Program-made: the position numbers and the translations under genes | From: Desulfuromusa sp. | GTDB lineage: Bacteria > Desulfobacterota > Desulfuromonadia > Desulfuromonadales > Geopsychrobacteraceae | NCBI GenBank assembly: GCA_023145655.1 | Contig: JAGLDI010000066.1 | Location: 1 to 29,760, forward strand | DNA: 29,760 nt | Direction: 5' to 3' | Shown here: in pieces, positions 16,150 to 25,132 of the stretch | Layout of the letters: every line of letters starts with the position of its first letter | Position numbering within the stretch: position 1 is the stretch's first letter | The notes under the pieces: generated by a model | The model's database searches: none | The model's input: the letters and a program-made list of their open reading frames with translations, nothing else | Told to the model about the DNA's origin: nothing

Positions 16150-17364
16150 TCAATCTACCTTGCGTTTGCGATAGACCTCAGCAATCCCTCCGGCGGAAGT
16201 TTCCCGATACAGAGAAGGTAGTGCCTGACCAGTTTCATTCATCACCAAAGTGATTTCATCGAAACTGATCTTATGTTCTCCTCCTGAAAGAAGAGCGAAA
16301 TGGCAACAACTCAACGCTCTGCTTGCAGCGTGGGCATTCCGTTCTATACAGGGAATCTGCACCAGTCCATTAACCGGGTCACAGGTCAAACCAAGATGGT
16401 GTTCCAGACCCATCTCAGCGGCATATTCAATCTGCTTGTTCGTTCCGCCGTGAAGTTGGGTTGCCGCTGCTGCCGCCATAGCACAAGCCGTCCCGACCTC
16501 CCCTTGACAACCAACTTCAGCTCCGGAAATCGAAGCATTTTTTTTAACCAGGTTACCAATCAGTCCAGCGGTTGCCAAAGCCCGGAGAATATCATTATAG
16601 CTGCACTCTAAAGTTTCATTTAAATAGCGTAGAACTGCGGGAAGAACCCCACTGGCGCCACAGGTTGGTGCGGTAACAATCATCCCGCCACTGGCATTTT
16701 CTTCAGATACCGCCAGAGCATAGGACCAGATTCTTGCATTGTTTTTAAGGTGGGCTCCATACAAACTCGCTTTGCGATGAAAAGTATGAGATTTTCGTCC
16801 TAACCCCAATCCCCCGGGGAGAACCCCAACCTGCTCCAAACCCCGCTCAATCGCGGAAGACATCATGTCCCAGACACTATCGAGAAAATCGAGAAAATTA
16901 AGATCTTCACAATTGAGAACATATTCCCAGAGTGATTCACCACTACGATCCAAGCACTCCAAGATATCAGACAGTTTTGTTAAGGCATAGACTGAGGGTG
17001 GTGGTACCGGGTTCTTATCATCAAATAAAGCACCACCCCCGACACTGTAAACCTCCCAGTTCTGCAATATCACTCCGGTATCCGTTATAGCCTCAAACCG
17101 CATCCCATTCGGATGAAGGGGCAGTTGCTTTTCAGGAACCCAGAGCAACTCTAACTTGGCGTCATGAAATTGAAAAACCTCTGCCAGAGCTTTGTCGGTT
17201 AAATGCCCACGACCCGTGGCCGCAAGACTGCCAAACAATGTGACCCGGTAAAGTGCCGCACCGGGGTATTTTCCCAAAAATGTCAGGGCAGCTTGTCGCG
17301 GAGCCATGGTATGACTGCTGGAAGGTCCAGTACCAATACGGTAGAGCTCACGAAGCGATTCCAT
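16150..17364 (-). CDS. sdaA: L-serine dehydratase, iron-sulfur, single chain
   Basis: Converts L-serine to pyruvate and ammonia using an oxygen-labile [4Fe-4S] cluster, in the cytoplasm. The N-terminal beta domain starts LYRIGTGPSSSHTMAPRQA (SSSHT at 15-19). The alpha domain carries three cysteines in cluster-ligand contexts: APTCGASG (Cys235), GAEVGCQGEVG (Cys286) and GLTCDPVNG (Cys328). At 404 residues it is about 50 shorter than the 454-residue E. coli SdaA, mainly in the beta domain, yet all key motifs are present. ATG is preceded by AGAGGT. It lies downstream of dctP2 on the same strand, separated by a terminator. Its product pyruvate is a plausible substrate class of the neighbouring TakP-like transporter, so a shared carboxylate/amino-acid role is inferred. 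Confidence 0.93.
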   Translation of the reverse strand: MESLRELYRIGTGPSSSHTMAPRQAALTFLGKYPGAALYRVTLFGSLAATGRGHLTDKALAEVFQFHDAKLELLWVPEKQLPLHPNGMRFEAITDTGVILQNWEVYSVGGGALFDDKNPVPPPSVYALTKLSDILECLDRSGESLWEYVLNCEDLNFLDFLDSVWDMMSSAIERGLEQVGVLPGGLGLGRKSHTFHRKASLYGAHLKNNARIWSYALAVSEENASGGMIVTAPTCGASGVLPAVLRYLNETLECSYNDILRALATAGLIGNLVKKNASISGAEVGCQGEVGTACAMAAAAATQLHGGTNKQIEYAAEMGLEHHLGLTCDPVNGLVQIPCIERNAHAASRALSCCHFALLSGGEHKISFDEITLVMNETGQALPSLYRETSAGGIAEVYRKRKVD

Positions 17365-17400
17365 ACTTTATACCTCTAGTGAAAGTGGCCGTTTTATCAA

Positions 17401-17434
17401 AAAAAGCCCGCCGGAGATTGGCGGGCTTTTAAAA
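17401..17434 (-). terminator. Terminator between dctP2 and sdaA
   Basis: The GCCCGCC (17406-17412) and GGCGGGC (17420-17426) arms extend into A and T runs, giving an 11-bp stem. On the minus strand it lies directly after the dctP2 stop and before sdaA, so sdaA is expressed by readthrough or its own promoter. Confidence 0.88.
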
Positions 17435-17451
17435 TTTTCTGATCAACCTGG

Positions 17452-18540
17452 CTAGGCAAATAAATCGTAGTAAGCAGCCTCTGAAATTTTACTCCAGGCC
17501 TGTTGTTGCTTCTGGAATTTACTGAAGCTCTCGTAAACCTTCTTACTCATTGGATCTTTAGCAACAATTTCTTCAAGGACTTCTACAGAATATTTTCTCA
17601 GTTGTTCAATAACCTCAGCTGGGAATTTCTTGAGAATAACCCCTTCTTCCTTAACCATTTTATCAAGATAGATATTGTTCTTAGTTTCAGATTCGCAAAG
17701 CATCCACATGTTTGCCGACATTGTTGCAGCGACAAGGATTTCCTGCAGATCTTTCGGTAAAGCCTCGTAAGCACTCTTATTGACAAAAGATTCAAGAACT
17801 GTCCCCGGCTCATGCCAACCTGGATAGTAGTAGTATTTAGCAACTTTATAGAAACCCATTTTGTAGTCATTGTAGGGACCAACCCACTCGGTCGCATCAA
17901 TAACACCACGCTCAAGGTTAGTATAAAGTTCCCCACCAGGAGAGAGAACTGCTGTACCACCCGCCTTGGCCAGAACTTTCCCACCTAAGCCGGGAATTCG
18001 CATTTTTAAACCCTTGAAATCATCCAGACTTTTGATTTCACGGTTGAACCAGCCTCCCATCTGCACCCCGGTATTCCCCGCTGGTAGTGGCTTCAGATTA
18101 AACTTGCCATAAACTTCTTCCCAAAGTTCCATCCCCCCACCAGTATAGAGCCAAGCATTCATCCCCTGCGCATTCAAACCAAAAGGGACCGCAGCAAAAA
18201 ACTGAGTTGCGGGAGCTTTACCAGCCCAGTAATAAGCGGCACCATGCCCCATCTGAACCATTCCCTGACTAACCGCATCAAATGACTGAAGGGGCGGAAC
18301 CAATTCACCTCCACCATAAACTTGAATATTCAGACGTCCGCCGGACATAATCCCTATCATCTCCGCCAGTTTGTCAGCACCCTCCCCCAAAAGTGGGAAG
18401 TGTGGTGGCCAGGTTGTGACCATCTTCCAGTTGTAGGTTTTTTCAGCCCGAACAATGGCTGGAGCACCAATCGTTGTCGCTGCTACAGCCGTTGCCGCAG
18501 TCGCTTTTTTAAGGAAATCACGCCGATTGTTTTCTTCCAT
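17452..18540 (-). CDS. dctP: TRAP substrate-binding protein (DctP/TakP type), Tat-exported, system 2
   Basis: A 362-residue periplasmic receptor. The N-terminus MEENNRRDFLKKATAATAVA is a twin-arginine signal (Arg6-Arg7), so it is likely exported folded by Tat, unlike the Sec-type DctP of system 1. The core KGLKMRIPGLGGKVLAKAGG, ATEWVGPYNDYKMGF and YYYYPGWHEPGTVLESFVNK is typical of TakP-like 2-oxoacid receptors. ATG is preceded by GGGAGGC, and a good sigma-70 promoter lies 60-80 bases upstream. No permease gene is beside it on the same strand. The convergent dctQM2 pair beyond sdaA is the likely partner, which is inference. Confidence 0.93.
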   Translation of the reverse strand: MEENNRRDFLKKATAATAVAATTIGAPAIVRAEKTYNWKMVTTWPPHFPLLGEGADKLAEMIGIMSGGRLNIQVYGGGELVPPLQSFDAVSQGMVQMGHGAAYYWAGKAPATQFFAAVPFGLNAQGMNAWLYTGGGMELWEEVYGKFNLKPLPAGNTGVQMGGWFNREIKSLDDFKGLKMRIPGLGGKVLAKAGGTAVLSPGGELYTNLERGVIDATEWVGPYNDYKMGFYKVAKYYYYPGWHEPGTVLESFVNKSAYEALPKDLQEILVAATMSANMWMLCESETKNNIYLDKMVKEEGVILKKFPAEVIEQLRKYSVEVLEEIVAKDPMSKKVYESFSKFQKQQQAWSKISEAAYYDLFA

Positions 18541-18593
18541 GAACGCCTCCCTGACAATTCTAGTTGTTTAATTATAAAATAGATGACCTAAAC

Positions 18594-18622
18594 AGAATAT
18601 AACCACGTTTTACAAATGTCAA
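18594..18622 (-). promoter_or_regulatory. Sigma-70 promoter of dctP2
   Basis: On the minus strand, a perfect TTGACA (18617-18622), a 17-base spacer and TATTCT (18594-18599, 4 of 6). It lies just after the histidine-kinase stop, so dctP2 can be transcribed independently of the upstream block. Confidence 0.65.
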
Positions 18623-18641
18623 ACCTTTGGCACGACTGTAA

Positions 18642-20105
18642 TTATTTTCCCTTGGAACGAAGAAGGTCAACGATGAAGGTTGCTCCGCCCCCCGGGGTTT
18701 CTTCAACCCAGCTGTTTCCACCTGAGACCCGAGCTATTTTAGCTACGGTTGCCAAACCTATCCCCGTACCGGAAGATTCATGGCTGCATCGGCCACGCTT
18801 AAATGGCTCAAAGATTGTTTCCCGCTCCCCTCCAGCAACTCCAAGACCATGATCAACCACCACAAACCGGACTCGATCAGAAAATTCAGACCCTGAAATT
18901 TCAATGTGGGGGTCGTGTTCCGCAGCATATTTCAATGCATTCCCTAGTAGATTCCTGAACAGATCAGCCAGCAGCGATTCAGGTATTTTGACCTTGGGCA
19001 ATTTATCAATCTGCACTTTTGCTCGATGCTCCAAGACTTTATCTGCTAGCTCCAATAATACATTTTCGGCAATCTCCGTTGCATCCAGGGGCTCCTCGGG
19101 CAGCTTGAGTTGTCCAACCCGTGACAGTGTCAGCAAATCCTCCAGGAGATCTTTCATTTTTTCTGCAGTTTTCTTGATCTCGACAATACATTCTAGGCCA
19201 ATATCATCAAGCTGATCTCCATAACGATCTCCCAAAAGTTCCGCAAAGCCAATCAAAGGGGTCAAGGGGGAACGAAGATCATGGGATACGGTTGAAACAA
19301 AAGCGTCCAGTTCCCGATTTGTCTGCTGCAGTTGACGTCTGGTCTCTATCCGCTCAGTAATATCTCGGCTGACACTAAGTTTATGGGTTGGATTTTTTTT
19401 CAAAGGATAGGGAGAATGGATAATTTCGTAGGTTCGTCCCGTTGCAAACAGAGTCTTTTCCTGGTGAATAATCTGCCCCTGCAAAACCTGCGACAAGGGA
19501 CAATCCTCACAAACTTGTTGTTTTTGATAGATTGCTTGATAGCAAAATTTATCTTTGATTGGGCCAACCATCTCCTGCATTGCCCGATTGGTGAAAGTGA
19601 TATGATAACTGGCATCGCAAATATAAGCCGGATCAACCATCCCATCCAGAACAGCTCGTAGACCTGCCTTTTCCAGCTCAAGTTCCCGAGTACGTTCTTC
19701 CACTGCGGAGCGGAGGCTGACTTCCAATTCCTTGAGGCGAGTAATGTCAACAAATGCCTCAATTCCGCCGATAACCTTGTCTTTATCGTCGCGCAACAGA
19801 TCAACATTTTTAGTCAAAACAATGGTTCGGCCATCTTTGTGTTGGAAGGAACAGGTCAACCCGATATTGGGTTTTTCAGTTTTTGCAGAGAAAAGGTCAC
19901 ATTCGTTGAAACAGGGATCGCCCGACAACAGAGAACAATGTCGACCAATTACTTCTTTTGCAGTATAGCCGGTGATCCGTTGTGCTTCAGCATTCCAGTA
20001 AACAATTATTTTATCAGTATTAACGAGGAAGAGTCCGGTCGGAATAGTTTCCAACAGGTTTTCGAGGGGATATTCAGCAAGCAAATGATAGAGGTTCGAA
20101 TTCAT
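18642..20105 (-). CDS. Soluble sensor histidine kinase with two PAS domains
   Basis: An autophosphorylating sensor kinase of 487 residues with no membrane segment, so it senses a cytoplasmic signal. PAS1 (about 12-125) has cysteines 57, 65 and 69 in HCSLLSGDPCFNECDLF. PAS2 (about 145-250) has Cys188, 199 and 202 in CYQAIYQKQQVCEDCPL. The CxxC-type PAS pattern recalls domains that bind metal or respond to redox state, but no cofactor can be claimed. The dimerisation helix has FVSTVSHDLRSPLTPL (His275). The ATPase domain has NLLGNALKYA (Asn389), DHGLGV (418-423) and GTGIGLATV (447-455). The frame is open to 20165, but the ATG at 20105 has GGGGA upstream and starts the conserved region. No response regulator is adjacent, so the partner is unknown. 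Confidence 0.9.
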   Translation of the reverse strand: MNSNLYHLLAEYPLENLLETIPTGLFLVNTDKIIVYWNAEAQRITGYTAKEVIGRHCSLLSGDPCFNECDLFSAKTEKPNIGLTCSFQHKDGRTIVLTKNVDLLRDDKDKVIGGIEAFVDITRLKELEVSLRSAVEERTRELELEKAGLRAVLDGMVDPAYICDASYHITFTNRAMQEMVGPIKDKFCYQAIYQKQQVCEDCPLSQVLQGQIIHQEKTLFATGRTYEIIHSPYPLKKNPTHKLSVSRDITERIETRRQLQQTNRELDAFVSTVSHDLRSPLTPLIGFAELLGDRYGDQLDDIGLECIVEIKKTAEKMKDLLEDLLTLSRVGQLKLPEEPLDATEIAENVLLELADKVLEHRAKVQIDKLPKVKIPESLLADLFRNLLGNALKYAAEHDPHIEISGSEFSDRVRFVVVDHGLGVAGGERETIFEPFKRGRCSHESSGTGIGLATVAKIARVSGGNSWVEETPGGGATFIVDLLRSKGK

Positions 20106-20209
20106 CGGATTTCCCCAAGGAAAAAACCTTAAAAAACAAGAACATAAATGACTATAACACTTCACACCATTTCAGGGGTTTTTTTACTTGGTCAACAGAA
20201 ATAGATAAT

Positions 20210-20947
20210 TCAGGCCGCGCGCCCGATAACGGCAACGTAAACTTCCACAGCACCACCTTCAATCAGCACTTGGCTACAAGTGGCAACGGTCGTCCCGGTT
20301 GTCATAACATCATCTATCAATAGGATTTTTTGTCCCGAAAGAGCTTCCTGAAGCTGAAATGCCCCATGGAGATTTTTGACCCTGTCGCTGGCAGATAACC
20401 CCTGTTGAGATTCTGTCTCACGGACCTTGACCAACAGATTATTGTTCAGCGGTAACCTTCTGCTCCGGGCAATCTCCCGGGCAAGTAACAGCGCTTGATT
20501 GTAACTGCGCTGTTGTAAACGTTTCTGCTGTAACGGCACCGGCACCACCAGATCAACCTTTAAATCACTATCGATAGCCCGCTCTAGCAGGTGCCCTAGA
20601 GGTCGATCCAATCCTACCTTGCCATTAAACTTAAACTGATGAATAGCGTGGCGTAATGAGCTTTCATACAGCCCCACTGCATAAACCTTGGTAAAACCTG
20701 GTGGTTGTTTTATACAGCGGCCACACAAATGAGAGCTGTTGGATCCCCCAACAAAAGGGAGAGCGCAGCAGGAGCATTTAGCCTGAGGGAGAGGACTGAA
20801 TCCTTTTAAGCACTCAACACAAAAGACCGCGGAATAATCGTTTGGAAAGGTCTCGCCACAGAGCGGGCAAGCCGGCGGAAAGAACGTTTTAAACAGCGTG
20901 AGTAAGAGTTTTTTGATAACTGAAAATCCCCCCCGGCTGACGATCAA
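20210..20947 (-). CDS. comF: ComF-family phosphoribosyltransferase-like protein
   Basis: A 245-residue protein with an N-terminal cysteine cluster (CPLCG at 27-31, CVEC at 43-46, CSCC near 58-61, CGRC at 75-78), likely zinc-binding. It is followed by a type I phosphoribosyltransferase fold with the PRPP loop ILLIDDVMTTGTT (208-220). The family includes ComF (DNA uptake) and GntX; a role in natural competence is known only in some bacteria and is not assumed here. The start is unusual: the frame begins with TTG four bases after the gpmI stop, with no clear ribosome site. No better ATG or GTG lies before the first CxxC. The TTG falls in the arm of a hairpin at the junction. Confidence 0.87.
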   Translation of the reverse strand: MIVSRGGFSVIKKLLLTLFKTFFPPACPLCGETFPNDYSAVFCVECLKGFSPLPQAKCSCCALPFVGGSNSSHLCGRCIKQPPGFTKVYAVGLYESSLRHAIHQFKFNGKVGLDRPLGHLLERAIDSDLKVDLVVPVPLQQKRLQQRSYNQALLLAREIARSRRLPLNNNLLVKVRETESQQGLSASDRVKNLHGAFQLQEALSGQKILLIDDVMTTGTTVATCSQVLIEGGAVEVYVAVIGRAA

Positions 20948-20961
20948 CTGATTAGTTGATC
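20942..20961 (-). promoter_or_regulatory. Hairpin overlapping gpmI stop and comF start
   Basis: GATCAACT and AGTTGATC (8-bp arms, 4-base loop) span the gpmI stop codon and the TTG start of comF. In mRNA the start codon would be paired, which could make comF translation depend on ribosomes finishing gpmI. Confidence 0.45.
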
Positions 20962-22478
20962 AATAATGATTGTCCCGTCATGGCAGCCGGCTGTTCCAGA
21001 TTCATAAGTTCCAGAATGGTCGGAGCCAGATCGGCAAGTATCCCATCACGAACCCGCTGAACGTTACGGCTGGGATCGACAAAAATGAACTGAACTGGAT
21101 TTGTCGTATGGGCGGTATGGGGGCGCCCTTTACTGTCAACCATCTGTTCACAATTGCCATGATCTGCGGTGATCAGTAATTTTCCACCTACCTCAGTCAC
21201 CGCACCAACAACTCTCCCAAGGCAGCTGTCAACTGTCTCCATCGCCTCAATCGCAGCGGTCAAATTCCCCGTATGGCCAACCATATCGCAATTGGCAAAG
21301 TTCAAGATAATAAGCTGATATTGATCCGCGGCAACCCGCTTAACCACCTCATCAGTCACTTCAACTGCACTCATCGAAGGTTTTTCATCATAGGTTGCAA
21401 CATCTTTTGGTGATGGGATCAGAACACGGTCTTCACCCAGCCAGGGCTTTTCCACTCCACCATTGAAGAAAAATGTGACGTGAGCGTATTTTTCCGTTTC
21501 AGCAATACGCAACTGCTTAAGTCCAGCATCAGAAACAACTTCAGCAAGGATATCAGGATAAGTTTCAGAGGGGAAAGCAACCGGAAGATTCAAGGATTCG
21601 TCATATTCACTTAAACAAACATAATCGACTAACTCTGGTGTTTTACTACGAGCGAATCCGGGAAAATCATTCTGGGTCAAGGCACGGGTCATTTCGCGGG
21701 CACGATCCGAGCGAAAGTTGAAAAAAATGATACCATCACCATTGTCGATAGTGCCTGGTTGACCAATCACCCAAGGATCAACAAATTCATCGGTCTGAGA
21801 TGCCGTATAGGCAGAGGTGATCGCCACAGATGAAGAATCTGCATATTGTCCGACACCTTCGGTCAAGGCCAGATAGGCCTTTTCAACCCGCTCCCAACGG
21901 TTGTCACGATCCATCGCCCAATAACGACCTGTTATTGTCACAATACGACCAATACCAATTTTTTTTAATTCATCTTCAAGTTGTTGTAGATAATCAACCG
22001 CACTTTTAGGGGGCGTATCCCGACCATCCAGAAACGCGTGGATACAAACATCCTTGACCCCAAGCTGTTGCGCCAATCGCACCAGAGCGTAGAGGTGAGT
22101 GTTATGCGAGTGCACCCCGCCATCGGAGAGCAAACCGAGTAGATGTAATTTTCCATCAGAGGCGAGAAGGCGGGCACAAACTCTCTTTAGAACCTGATTG
22201 CTAAAAAAGGAACCATCTTCAATTGCCAAACTGATCCGGCTTAGATCCTGATAGATAATCCGACCAGCGCCGATATTCATATGGCCGACTTCCGAGTTCC
22301 CCATTTGCCCTTCTGGCAGCCCAACATCCTGACCTGAGGCACTTAAGCGGCTGATCGGGTAGTCCTGTCGCAAGCGATCTAAAATTGGTGTTTTAGCCTG
22401 ACAGGCAGCATTGTTCTCACAGCTTTCACTGATTCCCCAACCATCGATGATAACCAATGCTACCGGCGCTGTTGCCAT
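20952..22478 (-). CDS. gpmI: 2,3-bisphosphoglycerate-independent phosphoglycerate mutase
   Basis: Interconverts 3- and 2-phosphoglycerate in glycolysis and gluconeogenesis using two Mn ions and a phosphoserine intermediate. At 508 residues it is normal for the family. [11 protein letters not shown] opens the alkaline-phosphatase-like domain, and [17 protein letters not shown] places the catalytic Ser at 62. [38 protein letters not shown] and [11 protein letters not shown] carry further metal and substrate residues. The ATG at 22478 has GGAG eight bases before it; an extended frame to 22499 overlaps the previous gene and is not needed. It lies one base after the LapA-LapB gene and just ahead of comF, so it is co-transcribed. 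Confidence 0.97.
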   Translation of the reverse strand: MATAPVALVIIDGWGISESCENNAACQAKTPILDRLRQDYPISRLSASGQDVGLPEGQMGNSEVGHMNIGAGRIIYQDLSRISLAIEDGSFFSNQVLKRVCARLLASDGKLHLLGLLSDGGVHSHNTHLYALVRLAQQLGVKDVCIHAFLDGRDTPPKSAVDYLQQLEDELKKIGIGRIVTITGRYWAMDRDNRWERVEKAYLALTEGVGQYADSSSVAITSAYTASQTDEFVDPWVIGQPGTIDNGDGIIFFNFRSDRAREMTRALTQNDFPGFARSKTPELVDYVCLSEYDESLNLPVAFPSETYPDILAEVVSDAGLKQLRIAETEKYAHVTFFFNGGVEKPWLGEDRVLIPSPKDVATYDEKPSMSAVEVTDEVVKRVAADQYQLIILNFANCDMVGHTGNLTAAIEAMETVDSCLGRVVGAVTEVGGKLLITADHGNCEQMVDSKGRPHTAHTTNPVQFIFVDPSRNVQRVRDGILADLAPTILELMNLEQPAAMTGQSLLIN

Positions 22479-22479
22479 T

Positions 22480-23850
22480 TTACTTCTCCGATGTTCCACC
22501 TGGAATCATTTTTGGTTCCTCGACGAGCTTAGCATCCTCAATCTGTTTCCGCTCCGGCAGAACCAGGGAATCCCAAGTTTTACATTTTGGACACCGGCTA
22601 TTCCATTCTGTAAATCTGGCACCACAGGCTTCACAGACAAATCCAAGCAGGAGATGTCCATCAATGCTCAAAGCTTTTTGATACTCGATAATGGCTTCCT
22701 CAGTATTGTTTCGTCGCCGCTGAGCTTCAGCCAACAACAGATGAAGTTTGGTAAAATCTATTCCCGAAGTTTCCAGATCGGTCAGGTGCTCCATTGCTTC
22801 ATCAACCATCTCCAGACGCAGACAGAGTCGCCCAAGGTAGAGCTTAAGCAACAGGTCTTCACTATCAACCTGCATCTGACTGCGATAAAATGCCAGCAAC
22901 GCAGCAGGATCTTCAGCATTGATATAAAGATCCTCCAGACGAGCGAGAAAGATACTTTTTTTCAATGCTTTATAGCCATCCTGATAAACCTTGACAGCAT
23001 CAGCATCACGCCCTGCCTGATGGTATGCATCACCCAAAGTTACCCGTGCCGGAGTAAACTTAGCCTCACGTTTGATAATATCCCGACAGACTTCAATCGC
23101 TTGCTCCCCTTTACCATTTTCTAAATCAGCGCGAGCAACTTCATAACGCAGTTGCAGCATGATTTGCTTTTCCGTATCGGCTCTCGACCCCGACTTTGAT
23201 ATTTTAAGAATCCTTTTTTGTAGGGCCAGAGCATCCTGCCAGTTGCCGAGATCTATTTGAATATCACGCAGTGCCCGCATCGCTTTACGATTATTAGCGT
23301 CACCCTCCAACAACTCTTTATAAATAGACATCGACTCTTCGCGACGGCCAGTCTCTTCGTAAGTTGTTGCCAATTTAAACAGAACTTCAAGCCCCTGTGG
23401 ATCAAGCTTGCGCGCCTGCTGGAGTAATTCAATTCCCTCTTGTGTGTTGCCCTCCTGCAGAGAAACACTCGCCAGCGCCAAGTAGATATCAACCCGTTGT
23501 GAATCACGATCCAGAGCTTTTTTCAGTAGAGTTCGAGCTTTTTTTAAATCTCCCGAAAGCAATCGACCAACACCACTGCGGTAAATAGAACCAACCTCTT
23601 CAGATTTCTTCAGGCGCCGCCCCCCCTTCCAGTGACGGAAGGAATAGAGAAAAGCACTTAGAAAATGAACCCCATTGCCAACCATAAGGCCAATCAGCAA
23701 CACACAGATCAACATAATTGCTGACGGCAGAGTGTAACTGGTGTCACTGGTCAGAAAGACCGTAATATCGCCCGGATTGATCCCCCAGAAATAGAGAAAC
23801 CCGACAGCGAAAACGATAAAAGTTAATACAAGCAGGGCAATTAGAATCAT
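22480..23850 (-). CDS. lapB: LapA-LapB fusion: membrane-anchored TPR protein with rubredoxin-like zinc end
   Basis: A 456-residue inner-membrane protein. Residues 1-80 contain two membrane segments around [20 protein letters not shown], then a basic stretch ([11 protein letters not shown]), resembling LapA (YciS, DUF1049). From about 85 to 400 there are repeated TPR helices (for example [20 protein letters not shown] and [20 protein letters not shown]). The end [21 protein letters not shown] is the four-cysteine rubredoxin-like module of LapB (YciM). In E. coli, separate LapA and LapB adjust LpxC proteolysis and so lipopolysaccharide synthesis. Here both appear in one chain, a likely scaffold at the inner membrane. 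GTG 23874 and ATG 23856 are possible starts, but GGAG stands six bases before the ATG at 23850. Confidence 0.82.
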   Translation of the reverse strand: MILIALLVLTFIVFAVGFLYFWGINPGDITVFLTSDTSYTLPSAIMLICVLLIGLMVGNGVHFLSAFLYSFRHWKGGRRLKKSEEVGSIYRSGVGRLLSGDLKKARTLLKKALDRDSQRVDIYLALASVSLQEGNTQEGIELLQQARKLDPQGLEVLFKLATTYEETGRREESMSIYKELLEGDANNRKAMRALRDIQIDLGNWQDALALQKRILKISKSGSRADTEKQIMLQLRYEVARADLENGKGEQAIEVCRDIIKREAKFTPARVTLGDAYHQAGRDADAVKVYQDGYKALKKSIFLARLEDLYINAEDPAALLAFYRSQMQVDSEDLLLKLYLGRLCLRLEMVDEAMEHLTDLETSGIDFTKLHLLLAEAQRRRNNTEEAIIEYQKALSIDGHLLLGFVCEACGARFTEWNSRCPKCKTWDSLVLPERKQIEDAKLVEEPKMIPGGTSEK

Positions 23851-23892
23851 GATCATCTCCAGGCTAACCCACACTGTGGGTTACAGGGTTAT

Positions 23893-24246
23893 TTACTCAC
23901 CAAACTTTTCAACTTCAGTTTTGCAGTCAACACAATAGCGGGAAAATGGGCGAACTTCCATGCGTCGTGCTGGAATTTCTTCCTCGCAACGCATACAAAG
24001 GCCATAGACTCCCTTGTCCATCCGCTCTAAAGCAGCATCAATATCACGCACCCGGGAACGCTGCGTTTCACTCAGGTTCATTAATACTTCCTGATGATAA
24101 CTATTCGATGACATATCTCCTATATCGGGTACGCCATCTTTCCCTAACGACTGGGATGCGGCGTATGCACGCTCAGATTCAGCCAAATCCTCAGCCCGCA
24201 TTTGCAATAAATGCTCCCTTATCTCTGTTAGCTCTGCTTCTTCCAT
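23893..24246 (-). CDS. TraR/DksA-family zinc-finger transcription factor
   Basis: A 117-residue DksA-like protein. The N-terminal coiled coil (1-80) has the acidic tip motif DIGDMSS with Asp41 and Asp44, matching the two aspartates of DksA that reach into the RNA polymerase secondary channel. The zinc finger uses Cys84, Cys87, Cys105 and Cys108 (GLCMRCEEE, RYCVDCK). It is shorter than the 151-residue E. coli DksA, lacking part of the N-terminus, like many deltaproteobacterial paralogues. GGAGG is 11 bases before the ATG. It lies downstream of rlmH and upstream of the LapA-LapB gene. A role with ppGpp at ribosomal promoters is inferred, not shown. Confidence 0.9.
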   Translation of the reverse strand: MEEAELTEIREHLLQMRAEDLAESERAYAASQSLGKDGVPDIGDMSSNSYHQEVLMNLSETQRSRVRDIDAALERMDKGVYGLCMRCEEEIPARRMEVRPFSRYCVDCKTEVEKFGE

Positions 24247-24272
24247 CGTTCAATCCGCCTCCATGATATCAC

Positions 24273-24746
24273 CTATCGGTTATGATAGGGCTCATTTTTG
24301 ATAATAGTACAGCTTCGATAGAGTTGTTCGAGTAGGAGGATTCGTGCCATCTGATGGGTAAAGGTCATTTTTGATAACGACAGGGTTAAATCAGCCCGGG
24401 TACGAACATCATCATCAAGACCATATGGACCACCAATCACCAGACACCAATCACGCCCACCATGGAGCATCTCTGCAGATAACAAATCTGCCAGCTGCTC
24501 CGATTTAAGGTTCCGACCTCTCTCATCAAGGGCAATTAAAAAAGTTCGCTGCGGAACTTTTTCCATAATCCTTGCCCCTTCACGTTTGAGCAATCCCTTT
24601 GTATCCCCTCTTCGTCCCCCTTTTTCCTCTTTCAACTCGATAATATCCAGAGAAAAATAGCGTTGGATCCGCCCGGCATAGTCCTCAGCCACGGTCCTCT
24701 GCCAGCTCTCGGCCAATTTACCAACACAGATCAGGCGCAGTTTCAC
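24273..24746 (-). CDS. rlmH: 23S rRNA pseudouridine-1915 N3-methyltransferase
   Basis: A SPOUT-fold methyltransferase of 157 residues acting on pseudouridine 1915 in helix 69 of the assembled 70S ribosome, using SAM. The family end is intact: LVIGGPYGLDDDVRTRADL, LSLSKMTFTHQMARILLLEQ, LYRSCTIIKNEPYHNR. Translation starts at GTG, which overlaps the rsfS stop in GTGA (4 bases), so it is coupled to rsfS. The rsfS-rlmH pairing is widely conserved. Confidence 0.95.
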   Translation of the reverse strand: MKLRLICVGKLAESWQRTVAEDYAGRIQRYFSLDIIELKEEKGGRRGDTKGLLKREGARIMEKVPQRTFLIALDERGRNLKSEQLADLLSAEMLHGGRDWCLVIGGPYGLDDDVRTRADLTLSLSKMTFTHQMARILLLEQLYRSCTIIKNEPYHNR

Positions 24747-25108
24747 CGTTCAGCAGTCTGTGCCAACTCAACTTCAGGGGCTTCACTCCATAATCCTTCC
24801 AGATCATAGAATTTACGTACTGGCTGTTGAAAAACATGCACCATGATTTCACCATAATCAAGAAGGATCCAACGCCCCTGAGCCATCCCCTCTATCGCGA
24901 GAGGCTGCAGATTGTGATGATGTTTAAATTCTGTTCTGATGTTTTCAGCTATTGCTTGAACCTGCCTGTCGGAACGCCCGGAAACCAACAACAGATAGTC
25001 AGTCAGTGATGAAAGTCCCTGAACATCAAGCAACAGGAGATCCATTCCTTTTTTATCAAGCGCATAATCAACTGCCAATAGTGCTACTTCTTTAGCTTGC
25101 AATTTCAT
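24743..25108 (-). CDS. rsfS: Ribosomal silencing factor RsfS
   Basis: Binds L14 of the large subunit and blocks 30S joining when nutrients are scarce. At 121 residues it is normal. Family motifs are LDVQGLSSLTDYLLLVSGRS, GMAQGRWILLDYGEIMVHVF and RKFYDLEGLW. ATG is preceded closely by AAAAGGT. It sits between nadD and rlmH, the standard bacterial order, and overlaps rlmH by four bases. Confidence 0.96.
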   Translation of the reverse strand: MKLQAKEVALLAVDYALDKKGMDLLLLDVQGLSSLTDYLLLVSGRSDRQVQAIAENIRTEFKHHHNLQPLAIEGMAQGRWILLDYGEIMVHVFQQPVRKFYDLEGLWSEAPEVELAQTAER

Positions 25109-25132
25109 ACCTTTTTTTTACCTGTTCAGGTG

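Noticed and set aside
15929..16153. Minus-strand 74-codon open frame starting with TTG at the sdaA stop
   Set aside because: It overlaps the end of dctM2 on the other strand, has no ribosome site of its own and no family I recognise. The TTGA overlap with sdaA is the only point in its favour.
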